A DNA stretch of 64,000 nucleotides from Steromphala cineraria (lineage: Eukaryota; Mollusca; Gastropoda; Trochida; Trochidae), in NCBI GenBank assembly GCA_916613615.1, contig OU744727.1:19538093-19602092 (forward strand), read 5' to 3'. The notes under the pieces were generated by a model. The model did no database searches and was not told where the DNA came from. It worked only from the letters and a program-made list of their open reading frames with translations. The translations under genes were made by a program, and so were the position numbers. Below, piece by piece: positions 11,205 to 23,100 of the stretch (positions are counted from its first letter, which is position 1; each line of letters begins with the position of its first letter).

Positions 11205-12254
11205 TAATTGGCTTAGATGCTACCTTTATGTACAGTTGAGCAGATATTGTCAAAATTGTTCCTACCATGGAATTTTCTTAATATGGCTTGGATATGCACC
11301 AAAATGAGCTCAAATGTACACAAAAATAAATGCTATCTGCTGGTGCCAACCAATCTTCTCACATATTTTTAACTTTTGTATAAGTGGCTTTAGATGCGAC
11401 CTTAATGTCCAGTTGAGCAGATATTGTCAAAATTGTTCCTCCGATGGAATTTTCTTAATATGGCTTGGATATGCACCAAAATGAGCTCAAATGTACACAA
11501 AAATAAATGCTATCTGCTGGTGCCAACAAATCTTCTCACAGATTTTTAGTTTTTGTATAATTGGATTTAGATGTGACTTTATGTACAGTTTAGCAGATAT
11601 TGTCCAAATTGTACCCACCATGGAACTTTCTTAATATGGCTTGGATATGCACCAAAATGAGCTCAAATATACACAAAAATAAATGCTATCTGCTGGTGCA
11701 AACCAATCTTCTCACAGATTTTCAGCTTTTTTATAATTGGCTTTAGATTCGACCTTAATGTACAGTTGAGCAGATATTGTCAAAATTGTTCCCACCATGG
11801 AATTTTCTTAATATGGCTTGGATATGCACCAAAAAAAGCTCAGATGTACACAAAAATAAATGCTATCTGCTGGTGTCAACAAATTTTCTCACAGATTTTT
11901 AGTTTTTGTATAATTCGCTTTAGATGCGACCTAAATGTACAGTTGAGAAGATATTGTCAAAACTGTTCCTACGATGCAATTTTTTAATATGGCTTGGATA
12001 TGCACTAACATGAGCTCAAATGTACACAAAAACAAATGCTATCTGCTGGTGCTAACCAATCTTCTCACAGATTTTCACCTTTTTGTATAATTGGCTTAGA
12101 TGCGACCTTAATGTACAGTTGAGCAGATATTGTCAAAATTGTTCCCACCATGGAATTTTCTTAATATGGCTTGGATATGCACCAAATGAACTCAAATGTA
12201 CACAAAAATAAATGCTATCTGCTGGTGTCAACCAATCTTCTCACAGATTTTTAA
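11205..12254 (+). repeat. Cassette-bearing block, marker at 11,973
   Basis: Six monomers that end with a recurrent ordered cassette: TACCCACCATGGAACTTTC, then the CACCAAAAAAAGCTCAG class, then GAGAAGATATTG with GATGCAATTTTTT (11,973), then ACTAACATGAG with ACAAATGC, then CCAAATGAACTC. The same order is seen in the 2,830-bp units and again ten or more times to the right. The block also contains AATGTCCAGTTGAGC near 11,405, a variant that reappears in the 27-37 kb region. Confidence 0.75.
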
Positions 12255-12564
12255 CTTTTGTATAATTGGCTTTAGATGCGACCTTAATGTACAGTTGAGC
12301 AGATATTGTCAAAATTGTTCCCACCATGGAATTTTCTTAATATGGCTTGGATAAGCACCAAAGAAAGCTCAGATGTACACAAAAATAAATGCTATCTGCT
12401 GGGGTCAACAAATTTTCTCACAGATTTTCAGCTTTTGTATAATTGGCTTTAGATGCGACCTCAATGTACAGTTGAGCAGATATTGTCCAAATTGTTCCCA
12501 CGATGGAATTTTCTTAATATGGCTTGGATATGCACCAAAATGAGCTCAAATATAAAAAAAGAAA
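12255..12564 (+). repeat. Start of the downstream copy of the 10.3-11.2 kb block
   Basis: First monomers of the downstream copy described for 10,310-11,204. At about 12,551 the usual ACACAAAAATAAATGC is altered to TATAAAAAAAGAAATGC, removing the AATAAA hexamer. The change is not shared with the next 7-mer copy and serves as a left boundary marker for that duplication. Confidence 0.65.
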
Positions 12565-14907
12565 TGCTATCTGCTGGTGCCAACCAATCTTCTCACAGAT
12601 TTTTAGTTTTTGTATAATTGGTTTAGATGCTAACTTATTTACAGTTGAGCAGATATTGTCAAAATTGTTCCCACGATGGAATTTTCTTAATATGGCTTGG
12701 ATATGCACCAAAATGAGCTCAAATGTACACAAAAATAAATGCTATCTGCTGGTGCCAACAAATCTTCTCACAGATTTTTAGTTTTTTTGTGTATAATTGG
12801 CTTTAAATGTGACTTTATGTACAGTTGAGCAGATATTGTCCAAATTGTTCCCACAATGGAACTTTCTTAAAATGGCTTGAATATGCACAAAAAATGAGCT
12901 CAAATGTACACAAAAATAAATGTTATCTGCTGGTGCCAACCAATCTTCTCACAGATTTTCAGCTTTTGTATAATTGGCTTTAGATGCGACCTTAATGTAC
13001 AGTTGAGCAGATATTGTCAAAATTGTTCCCACCATGGAATTTTCTTACTATGGCTTGGATAAGCACCAAAAAAAGCTCAGATGTACACAAAAATAAATGC
13101 TATCTGCTGGTGTCAACAAATTTTCTCACAGATTTTTAGTTTTTGTATAATTTGCTTTAGATGCGACCTTAATGTACAGTTGAGCAGATATTGTCAAAAT
13201 TGTTCATACGATGGAATTTTCTTAATATGGCTTGGATATGCACCAACATGAGCTCAAATGTACACAAAAATGAATGCTATCTGCTGGTGCCAACCAATCT
13301 TCTCACAGATTTTCAGCTTTTGTATAATTGGCTTTAGATGCGACCTCAATGTACAGTTGAGCAGATATTGTCAAAATTGTTCCCACGATGGAATTTTCTT
13401 AATATGGCTTGGATATGCACCAACATGAGCTCAAATGTACACAAAAATAAATGCTATCTGCTGGTGCCAACCAATCTTCTCACAGATTTTTAGCCTTTGT
13501 GTTATTGGCTTTAGATGCGACCTTAATGTACAGTTGAGCAGATATTGTCAAAATTGTTCCCATGATGAAATTTCCTTAATATGGCTTGGATATGCACCAA
13601 AATGAGCTCAAATGTACACAAAAATAAATGCTATCTGCTGGTGCCAACCAATCTTCTCACAGATTTTCAGCTTTTGTATAATTGGCTTAAGATGCGACCT
13701 TAATGTACAGTTGAGCAGATATTGTCAAAATTGTTCCCACCATGGAATTTTCTTAATATGGCTTGGATATGCCCCAAAATGAGCTCAAATGTACACAACA
13801 ATAAATGCTATCTGCTGGTGCCAACCAATCTTCTCACAGATTTTTAGTTTTTGTATAATTGGTTTAGATGCTAACTTATTTACAGTTGAGCAGATATTGT
13901 CAAAATTGTTCCCACGATGGAATTTTCTTAATATGGCTTGGATATGCACCAAAATGAGCTCAAATGTACACAAAAATAAATGCTATCTGCTGGTGCCAAC
14001 AAATCTTCTCACAGATTTTTAGTTTTTTTGTGTATAATTGGCTTTAAATGTGACTTTATGTACAGTTGAGCAGATATTGTCCAAATTGTTCCCACAATGG
14101 AACTTTCTTAAAATGGCTTGAATATGCACAAAAAATGAGCTCAAATGTACACAAAAATAAATGTTATCTGCTGGTGCCAACCAATCTTCTCACAGATTTT
14201 CAGCTTTTGTATAATTGGCTTTAGATGCGACCTTAATGTACAGTTGAGCAGATATTGTCAAAATTGTTCCCACCATGGAATTTTCTTACTATGGCTTGGA
14301 TAAGCACCAAAAAAAGCTCAGATGTACACAAAAATAAATGCTATCTGCTGGTGTCAACAAATTTTCTCACAGATTTTTAGTTTTTGTATAATTTGCTTTA
14401 GATGCGACCTTAATGTACAGTTGAGCAGATATTGTCAAAATTGTTCATACGATGGAATTTTCTTAATATGGCTTGGATATGCACCAACATGAGCTCAAAT
14501 GTACACAAAAATGAATGCTATCTGCTGGTGCCAACCAATCTTCTCACAGATTTTCAGCTTTTGTATAATTGGCTTTAGATGCGACCTCAATGTACAGTTG
14601 AGCAGATATTGTCAAAATTGTTCCCACGATGGAATTTTCTTAATATGGCTTGGATATGCACCAACATGAGCTCAAATGTACACAAAAATAAATGCTATCT
14701 GCTGGTGCCAACCAATCTTCTCACAGATTTTTAGCCTTTGTGTTATTGGCTTTAGATGCGACCTTAATGTACAGTTGAGCAGATATTGTCAAAATTGTTC
14801 CCATGATGAAATTTCCTTAATATGGCTTGGATATGCACCAAAATGAGCTCAAATGTACACAAAAATAAATGCTATCTGCTGGTGCCAACCAATCTTCTCA
14901 CAGATTT
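12565..14907 (+). repeat. 7-monomer HOR pair, offset 1,241 bp (second copy shortened)
   Basis: The unit 12,565-13,805 is repeated from 13,806 to about 14,907 at an offset of 1,241 bp, measured on GATGCTAACTTATTT at 12,626 and 13,867. Shared monomers include TTTTTTTGTGTATAATTGG, AATAAATGTTATC, CTTACTATGG, GTTCATACGATGG, GTGTTATTGGC and CCCATGATGAAATTTCC (near 13,559 and 14,800). The match stops near 14,908, where ATTTTTAACTTTTG replaces ATTTTCAGCTTTTG. The HOR has the same length as the one at 790-3,270 but a different monomer composition, so the two arose independently. Confidence 0.85.
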
Positions 14908-16079
14908 TTAACTTTTGTATAATTGGCTTTAGATGAAATCTTAAAGTACAGTTGAGCAGATATTGTCAAAATTGTTCCTACCGTGGAATTTACTTAATAT
15001 GGCTTGGATATGCACCAACATGAGCTCAAATGTACACAAAAATAAATGCTATCTACTGGTGCCAACCAATCTTCTCACAGATTTTCAGCTTTTGTATAAT
15101 TGGCTTTAGATGCAACCTTAATGTACAGTTGAGCAGATATTGTCAACATTGTTCCCACCATGGAATTTTTTAAATATGGCTTGAATATGCACAAAAATTA
15201 GCTCAAATGTACACAAAAATAAATGCTATCTGCTGTTGCCAAACAATCTTCTCACAGATTTTTAGCTTTTGTATAATTGGCTTTAGATGCGACCTTAATG
15301 TACAGTTGAGCAGATAATGTCAAAATTGTTCCCACCATGGAATTTTCTTAATATGGCTTGGATAAGCACCAAAAAAAGCTCAGATGTACACAAAAATAAA
15401 TGCTATCTGCTGGTGCCAACCAATCTTCTCACAGATTTTTAGTTTTTGTATAATTGGTTTAGATGCTTACTTAATATACAGTTGAGCAGATATTGTCAAA
15501 ATTGTTCCCTCGATGGAATTTTCTTAATATGGCTTGGATATGCACCAAAATGAGCTCAAATGTACACACAAATAAATGCTATCTGCTGGTGCCAACAAAT
15601 CTTCTAACAGATTTTTAGTTTTTTTTTTATAATTGGCTTTAAATGTGACTTTATGTACAGTTGAGCAGATATTGTCCAAATTGTTCCCACAATGGAACTT
15701 TCTTAATATGGCTTGGATATGCACCAAAATGAGCTCAAATGTTCACAAAAATAAATGCTATCTGCTGGTGCCAACCAATCTTCTCACAGATTTTCAGCTT
15801 TTGTATAATTGGCTTTAGATGCGACCTTAATGTACAGTTGAGCAGATATTGTCAAAATTGTTCCTACGATGGAATTTTCTTAATATGGCTTGGATATGCA
15901 CCAACATGAGCTCAAATGTACACAAAAATGAATGCTATCTGCTGGTGCCAACCAATCTTCTCACATATTTTCAGCTTTTGTATAATTGGCTTTAGATGCG
16001 ACCTCAATGTACAGTTGAGCAGATATTGTCAAAATTGTTCCCACGATGGAATTTTTTAAATATGGCTTGGATATGCACC
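14908..16079 (+). repeat. Composite block with long-range partners
   Basis: About seven monomers. The part 15,101-15,820 matches 17,048-17,767 (offset 1,947, 11 monomers). The part 15,240-16,310 matches about 45,815-46,885 at an offset near 30,575. Anchors shared with the distant copy are CAGATAATGTCAAAATTG (15,311 and 45,886), GATGCTTACTTAATATAC and the TTTTTTTTTTATAATTGGC tract before GCTTTAAATGTGAC. The monomer at 14,930 has private changes (GATGAAATCTTAAAGTACAG and CTACCGTGG). Confidence 0.7.
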
Positions 16080-19000
16080 AACATGAGCTCAAATGTACAC
16101 AAAAATAAATGCTATCTGCTGGTGCCAACCAATCTTCTCACAGATTTTTAGCCTTTGTGTTATTGGCTTTAGATGCGACCTTAATGTACAGTTGAGCAGA
16201 TATTGTCAAAATTGTTCCCATGATGAAATTTCCTTAATATGGCTTGGATATGCACCAAAATTAGCTCAAATGTACACAAAAACAAATGCTATCTGCTGGT
16301 GCTAACCAATCTTCTCATAGATTTTTACCTTTTTGTATAATTGGCTTAGATGCGACCTTAATGTACAGTTGAGCAGATATTGTCAAATCTGTTCCCACCA
16401 TGGAATTTTCTTAATATGGCTTGGATAAGCACCAAAAAAAGCTCAGATGTACACAAAAATAAATGCTATCTGCTGGTGTCAACAAATTTTCTCACAGATT
16501 TTTAGTTTTTGTATAATTTGCTTTAGATGCGACCTTAATGTACAGTTGAGCAGATATTGTCAAAATTGTTCATACGATGGAATTTTCTTAATATGGCTTG
16601 GATATGCACCAAATGAACTCAAATGTACACAAAAATAAATGCTATCTGCTGGTGTCAACCAATCTTCTCACAGATTTTTAACTTTTGTATAATTGGCTTT
16701 AGATGCAACCTTAATGTACAGTTGAGCAGATATTGTCAAAATTGTTTCCACCATGGAATTTTGTAAATATGGCTTGAATATGCACCAAAATTAGCTCAAA
16801 TGTACACAAAAATAAATGCTATCTGCTGGTGCCAAACAATATTCTCACAGATTTTCAGCTTTTGTATAATTGGCTTTAGATGCGACCTTAATGTTCAGTT
16901 GAGCAGATACTGTCAAAATTGTTCCCACCATGGAATTTTCTTAATATGGCTTGGATAAGCACCAAAATTAGCTCAAATGTACACACAAATAAATGCTATC
17001 TGCTGGTGCCAACCAATCTTCTCACAGATTTTCAGCTTTTGTATAATTGGCTTTAGATGCAACCTTAATGTACAGTTGAGCAGATATTGTCAAAATTGTT
17101 CCCACCATGGAATTTTTTAAATATGGCTTGAATATGCACAAAAATTAGCTCAAATGTACACAAAAATAAATGCTATCTGCTGGTGCCAAACAATCTTCTC
17201 ACAGATTTTCAGCTTTTGTATAATTGGCTTTAGATGCAACCTTAATGTACAGTTGACGGATATTGTCAAAATTGTTCCCACCATGGAATTTTCTTAATAT
17301 GGCTTGGATAAGCACCAAAAAAAGCTCAGATGTACACAAAAATAAATGCTATCTGCTGGTGCCAACCAATCTTCTCACAGATTTTTAGTTTTTGTATAAT
17401 TAGTTTAGATGCTAGCTTAATATACAGTTGAGCAGATATTGTCAAAATTGTTCCCACGATGGAATTTTCTTAATATTGCTTGGATATGCACCAAAATGAG
17501 CTCAAATGTACACACAAATAAATGCTATCTGCTGGTGCCAACAAATCTTCTAACAGATTTTTAGTTGTTTTTTTTATAATTGGCTTTAAATGTGACTTTA
17601 TGTACAGTTGAGCAGATATTGTCCAAATTGTTCCCACAATGGAACTTTCTTAATATGGCTTGGATATGCACCAAAATGAGCTCAAATGTACACAAAAATA
17701 AATGCTATCTGCTGGTGCCAACCAATCTTCTCACAGATTTTCAGCTTTTGTATAATTGGCTTTGGATGCGACCTTAATGTACAGTTGAGCAGATATTGTC
17801 AAAATTGTTCCCACCATGGAATTTTCTTAATATGGCTTGGATAAGCACCAAAAAAAGCTCAGATGTACACAAAAATAAATGCTATCTGCTGGTGTCAACA
17901 AATTTTCTCACAGATTTTTAGTTTTTGTATAATTTGCTTTAGATGCGACCTTAATGTACAGTTGAGCAGATATTGTCAAAATTGTTCCTACGATGGAATT
18001 TTCTTAATATGGCTTGGATATGCACCAACATGAGCTCAAATGTACACAAAAATGAATGCTATCTGCTGGTGCCAACCAATCTTCTCACAGATTTTCAGCT
18101 TTTGTATAATTGGCTTTAGATGCGACCTCAATGTACAGTTGAGCAGATATTGTCAAAATTGTTCCCACGATGGATTGTTTTTAATATGGCTTGGATATGC
18201 ACCAACATGAGCTCAAATTTACACACAAATAAATGCTATCTGCTGGTGCCAACCAATCTTCTCACAGATTTTCAGATTTTGTATAATTGGCTTTAGATGC
18301 AACCTTAATGTACAGTTGAGCAGATATTGTCAAAATTGTTCCCACCATGGAATTTGTTAAATATGGCTTGAATATGCACCAAAATTAGCTCAAATGTACA
18401 CAAAAATAAATGCTATCTGCTGGTGCCAAACAATCTTCTCACAGATTTTCAGCTTTTGTATAATTGGCTTTAGATGCGACCTTAATGTACAGTTGAGCAG
18501 ATATTGTCAAAATTGTTCCCACCATGGAATTTTCTTAATATGGCTTGGATAAGCACCAAAAAAAGCTCAGATGTACACAAAAATAAATGCTATCTGCTGG
18601 TGTCAACAAATTTTCTCACAGATTTTTAGTTTTTGTATAATTGGCTTTAGATGCAACCTTAATGTACAGTTGAGCAGATATTGTCAAAATTGTTCCTACC
18701 ATGGAATTTTCTTAATATGGCTTGGATATGCACCAAAATGAGCTCAAATGTACACAAAAATAAATGCTATCTGCTGGTGTCAACAAATTTTCTCACAGAT
18801 TTTTAGTTTTTGTATAATTGGCTTTAGATGCAACCTTAATGTACAGTTGAGCAGATATTGTCAAAATTGTTCCTACCATGGAATTTTCTTAATATGGCTT
18901 GGATATGCACCAAAATGAGCTCAAATGTACACAAAAATAAATGCTATCTGATGGTGTCAACCAATCTTCTCACAGATTTTCAACTTTTGTATAATTGGCT

Positions 19001-19266
19001 TTAGATGCAACCTTAATGTACAGTTGAGCAGATATTGTCAAAATTGTTCCCACCATGGAATTTTCTTAATATGGCTTGGATATGCACCAAAATGAGCTCA
19101 AATATACACAAAAATAAATGCTATCTGCTGGTGCCAACCAATCTTCTCACAGATTTTTAGTTTTTGTATAATTGGTTTAGATGCTAACTTAATGTACAGT
19201 TGAGCAGATATTGTCAAAATTGTTCCCACGATGGAATTTTCTTAATATGGCTTGGATATGCACCAA
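16080..19266 (+). repeat. 18-monomer HOR, copy 1
   Basis: Large unit that begins with the GTGTTATTGGC / CCCATGATGAAATTTCC monomers and runs through the CCAAATGAACTC, TTGACGG, TTAGTTG-poly(T) and GATGGATTGTTTTT classes. It matches the next unit, but the offset steps from 3,185 to 3,008 near 16,400-16,620 and to about 2,830 after 18,780, each step being one monomer. At the first step this copy has an additional GTTCATACGATGG monomer. At the second it has two consecutive copies of a CTACCATGG monomer where the next unit has one. Confidence 0.8.
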
Positions 19267-22097
19267 CATGAGCTCAAATGTACACAAAAATAAATGCTAT
19301 CTGCTGGTGCCAACCAATCTTCTCACAGATTTTTAGCCTTTGTGTTATTGGCTTTAGATGCGACCTTAATGTACAGTTGAGCAGATATTGTCAAAATTGT
19401 TCCCATGATGAAATTTCCTTAATATGGCTTGGATATGCACCAAAATTAGCTCAAATGTACACAAAAACAAATGCTATCTGCTGGTGCTAACCAATCTTCT
19501 CATAGATTTTTACCTTTTTGTATAATTGGCTTAGATGCGACCTTAATGTACAGTTGAGCAGATATTGTCAAATCTGTTCCCACCATGGAATTTTCTTAAT
19601 ATGGCTTGGATATGCACCAAATGAACTCAAATGTACACAAAAATAAATGCTATCTGCTGGTGTCAACCAATCTTCTCACAGATTTTTAACTTTTGTATAA
19701 TTGGCTTTAGATGCAACCTTAATGTACAGTTGAGCAGATATTGTCAAAATTGTTTCCACCATGGAATTTTGTAAATATGGCTTGAATATGCACCAAAATT
19801 AGCTCAAATGTACACAAAAATAAATGCTATCTGCTGGTGCCAAACAATATTCTCACAGATTTTCAGCTTTTGTATAATTGGCTTTAGATGCGACCTTAAT
19901 GTTCAGTTGAGCAGATACTGTCAAAATTGTTCCCACCATGGAATTTTCTTAATATGGCTTGGATAAGCACCAAAATTAGCTCAAATGTACACACAAATAA
20001 ATGCTATCTGCTGGTGCCAACCAATCTTCTCACAGATTTTCAGCTTTTGTATAATTGGCTTTAGATGCAACCTTAATGTACAGTTGAGCAGATATTGTCA
20101 AAATTGTTCCCACCATGGAATTTTTTAAATATGGCTTGAATATGCACAAAAATTAGCTCAAATGTACACAAAAATAAATGCTATCTGCTGGTGCCAAACA
20201 ATCTTCTCACAGATTTTCAGCTTTTGTATAATTGGCTTTAGATGCAACCTTAATGTACAGTTGACGGATATTGTCAAAATTGTTCCCACCATGGAATTTT
20301 CTTAATATGGCTTGGATAAGCACCAAAAAAAGCTCAGATGTACACAAAAATAAATGCTATCTGCTGGTGCCAACCAATCTTCTCACAGATTTTTAGTTTT
20401 TGTATAATTGGTTTAGATGCTAGCTTAATATACAGTTGAGCAGATATTGTCAAAATTGTTCCCACGATGGAATTTTCTTAATATTGCTTGGATATGCACC
20501 AAAATGAGCTCAAATGTACACCCAAATAAATGCTATCTGCTGGTGCCAACAAATCTTCTAACAGATTTTTAGTTGTTTTTTTTATAATTGGCTTTAAATG
20601 TGACTTTATGTACAGTTGAGCAGATATTGTCCAAATTGTTCCCACAATGGAACTTTCTTAATATGGCTTGGATATGCACCAAATGAGCTCAAATGTACAC
20701 AAAAATAAATGCTATCTGCTGGTGCCAACCAATCTTCTCACAGATTTTCAGCTTTTGTATAATTGGCTTTGGATGCGACCTTAATGTACAGTTGAGCAGA
20801 TATTGTCAAAATTGTTCCCACCATGGAATTTTCTTAATATGGCTTGGATAAGCACCAAAAAAAGCTCAGATGTACACAAAAATAAATGCTATCTGCTGGT
20901 GTCAACAAATTTTCTCACAGATTTTTAGTTTTTGTATAATTTGCTTTAGATGCGACCTTAATGTACAGTTGAGCAGATATTGTCAAAATTGTTCCTACGA
21001 TGGAATTTTCTTAATATGGCTTGGATATGCACCAACATGAGCTCAAATGTACACAAAAATGAATGCTATCTGCTGGTGCCAACCAATCTTCTCACAGATT
21101 TTCAGCTTTTGTATAATTGGCTTTAGATGCGACCTCAATGTACAGTTGAGCAGATATTGTCAAAATTGTTCCCACGATGGATTGTTTTTAATATGGCTTG
21201 GATATGCACCAACATGAGCTCAAATTTACACACAAATAAATGCTATCTGCTGGTGCCAACCAATCTTCTCACAGATTTTCAGATTTTGTATAATTGGCTT
21301 TAGATGCAACCTTAATGTACAGTTGAGCAGATTTTGTCAAAATTGTTCCCACCATGGAATTTGTTAAATATGGCTTGAATATGCACCAAAATTAGCTCAA
21401 ATGTACACAAAAATAAATGCTATCTGCTGGTGCCAAACAATCTTCTCACAGATTTTCAGCTTTTGTATAATTGGCTTTAGATGCGACCTTAATGTACAGT
21501 TGAGCAGATATTGTCAAAATTGTTCCCACCATGGAATTTTCTTAATATGGCTTGGATAAGCACCAAAAAAAGCTCAGATGTACACAAAAATAAATGCTAT
21601 CTGCTGGTGTCAACAAATTTTCTCACAGATTTTTAGTTTTTGTATAATTGGCTTTAGATGCAACCTTAATGTACAGTTGAGCAGATATTGTCAAAATTGT
21701 TCCTACCATGGAATTTTCTTAATATGGCTTGGATATGCACCAAAATGAGCTCAAATGTACACAAAAATAAATGCTATCTGATGGTGCCAACCAATCTTCT
21801 CACAGATTTTCAACTTTTGTATAATTGGCTTTAGATGCAACCTTAATGTACAGTTGAGCAGATATTGTCAAAATTGTTCCCACCATGGAATTTTCTTAAT
21901 ATGGCTTGGATATGCACCAAAATGAGCTCAAATATACACAAAAATAAATGCTATCTGCTGGTGCCAACCAATCTTCTCACAGATTTTTAGTTTTTGTATA
22001 ATTGGTTTAGATGCTAACTTAATGTACAGTTGAGCAGATATTGTCAAAATTGTTCCCACGATGGAATTTTCTTAATATGGCTTGGATATGCACCAAA
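19267..22097 (+). repeat. 18-monomer HOR, copy 2, two monomers shorter
   Basis: Second copy of the preceding unit, about 2,831 bp. Shared private markers include GTTCAGTTGAGCAGATACTG (near 16,893 and 19,901), CAATATTCTCACAG, TTTCCACCATGGAATTTTG, GATGCTAGCTTAATATAC, TAATATTGCTTGG and CTATCTGATGGTG. It lacks two monomers present in copy 1. It has its own changes, for example ACACCCAAATAAATGC near 20,519 and CAGATTTTGTCAAAATTG near 21,329. It stops matching where copy 1 reads CACCAACATG (19,261-19,270) and this copy reads CACCAAAATG (22,091-22,100). Confidence 0.8.
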
Positions 22098-23100
22098 ATG
22101 AGCTCAAATGTACACAAAAATAAATGCTATCTGCTGGTGCCAACAAATCTTCTCACAGATTTTTAGTTTTTGTATAATTGGATTTAGATGTGACTTAATG
22201 TACAGTTTAGCAGATATTGTCCAAATTGTTCCCACCATGGAACTTTCTTAATATGGCTTGGATATGCACCAAAATGAGCTCAAATATACACAAAAATAAA
22301 TGCTATCTGCTGGTGCCAACCAATCTTCTCACAGATTTTCAGCTTTTTTATAATTGGCTTTAGATTCGACCTTAATGTACAGTTGAGCAGATATTGTCAA
22401 AATTGTTCCCACCATGGAATTTTCTTAATATGGCTTGGATATGCACCAAAAAAAGCTCAGATGTACACAAAAATAAATGCTATCTGCTGGTGTCAACAAA
22501 TTTTCTCACAGATTTTTAGTTTTTGTATAATTCGCTTTAGATGCGACCTAAATGTACAGTTGAGAAGATATTGTCAAAACTGTTCCTACGATGCATTTTT
22601 TTAATATGGCTTGGATATGCACTAACATGAGGTCAAATGTACACAAAAACAAATGCTATCTGCTGGTGCTAACCAATCTTCTCATAGATTTTTACCTTTT
22701 TGTATAATTGGCTTAGATGCGACCTTAATGTACAGTTGAGCAGATATTGTCAAAATTGTTCCCACCATGGAATTTTCTTAATATGGCTTGGATATGCACC
22801 AAATGAACTCAAATGTACACAAAAAAAAAATGCTATCTGCTGGTGTCAACCAATCTTCTCACAGATTTTTAACTTTTGTATAATTGGCTTTAGATGCAAC
22901 CTTAATGTACAGTTGAGCAGATATTGTCAAAATTGTTCCTACCATGGAATTTTCTTAATATGGCTTGGATATGCACCAAAATGAGCTCAAATGTACACAA
23001 AAATAAATGCTATCTGCTGGTGCCAACCAATCTTCTCACAGATTTTCAACTTTTGTATAATTGGCTTTAGATGCAACCTTAATGTACAGTTGAGCAGATA
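22098..23100 (+). repeat. Cassette block, marker variant at 22,590
   Basis: Contains the recurrent five-monomer cassette. Its marker monomer here reads GATGCATTTTTTT instead of GATGCAATTTTTT, and the next monomer has ATGAGGTCAAATG, which destroys the usual GAGCTC. The CCAAATGAACTC monomer is followed by an A run (ACACAAAAAAAAAATGC near 22,816) as in the 2,830-bp units, so this cassette copy is closest to the one at 4.4 and 7.3 kb. Confidence 0.7.
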
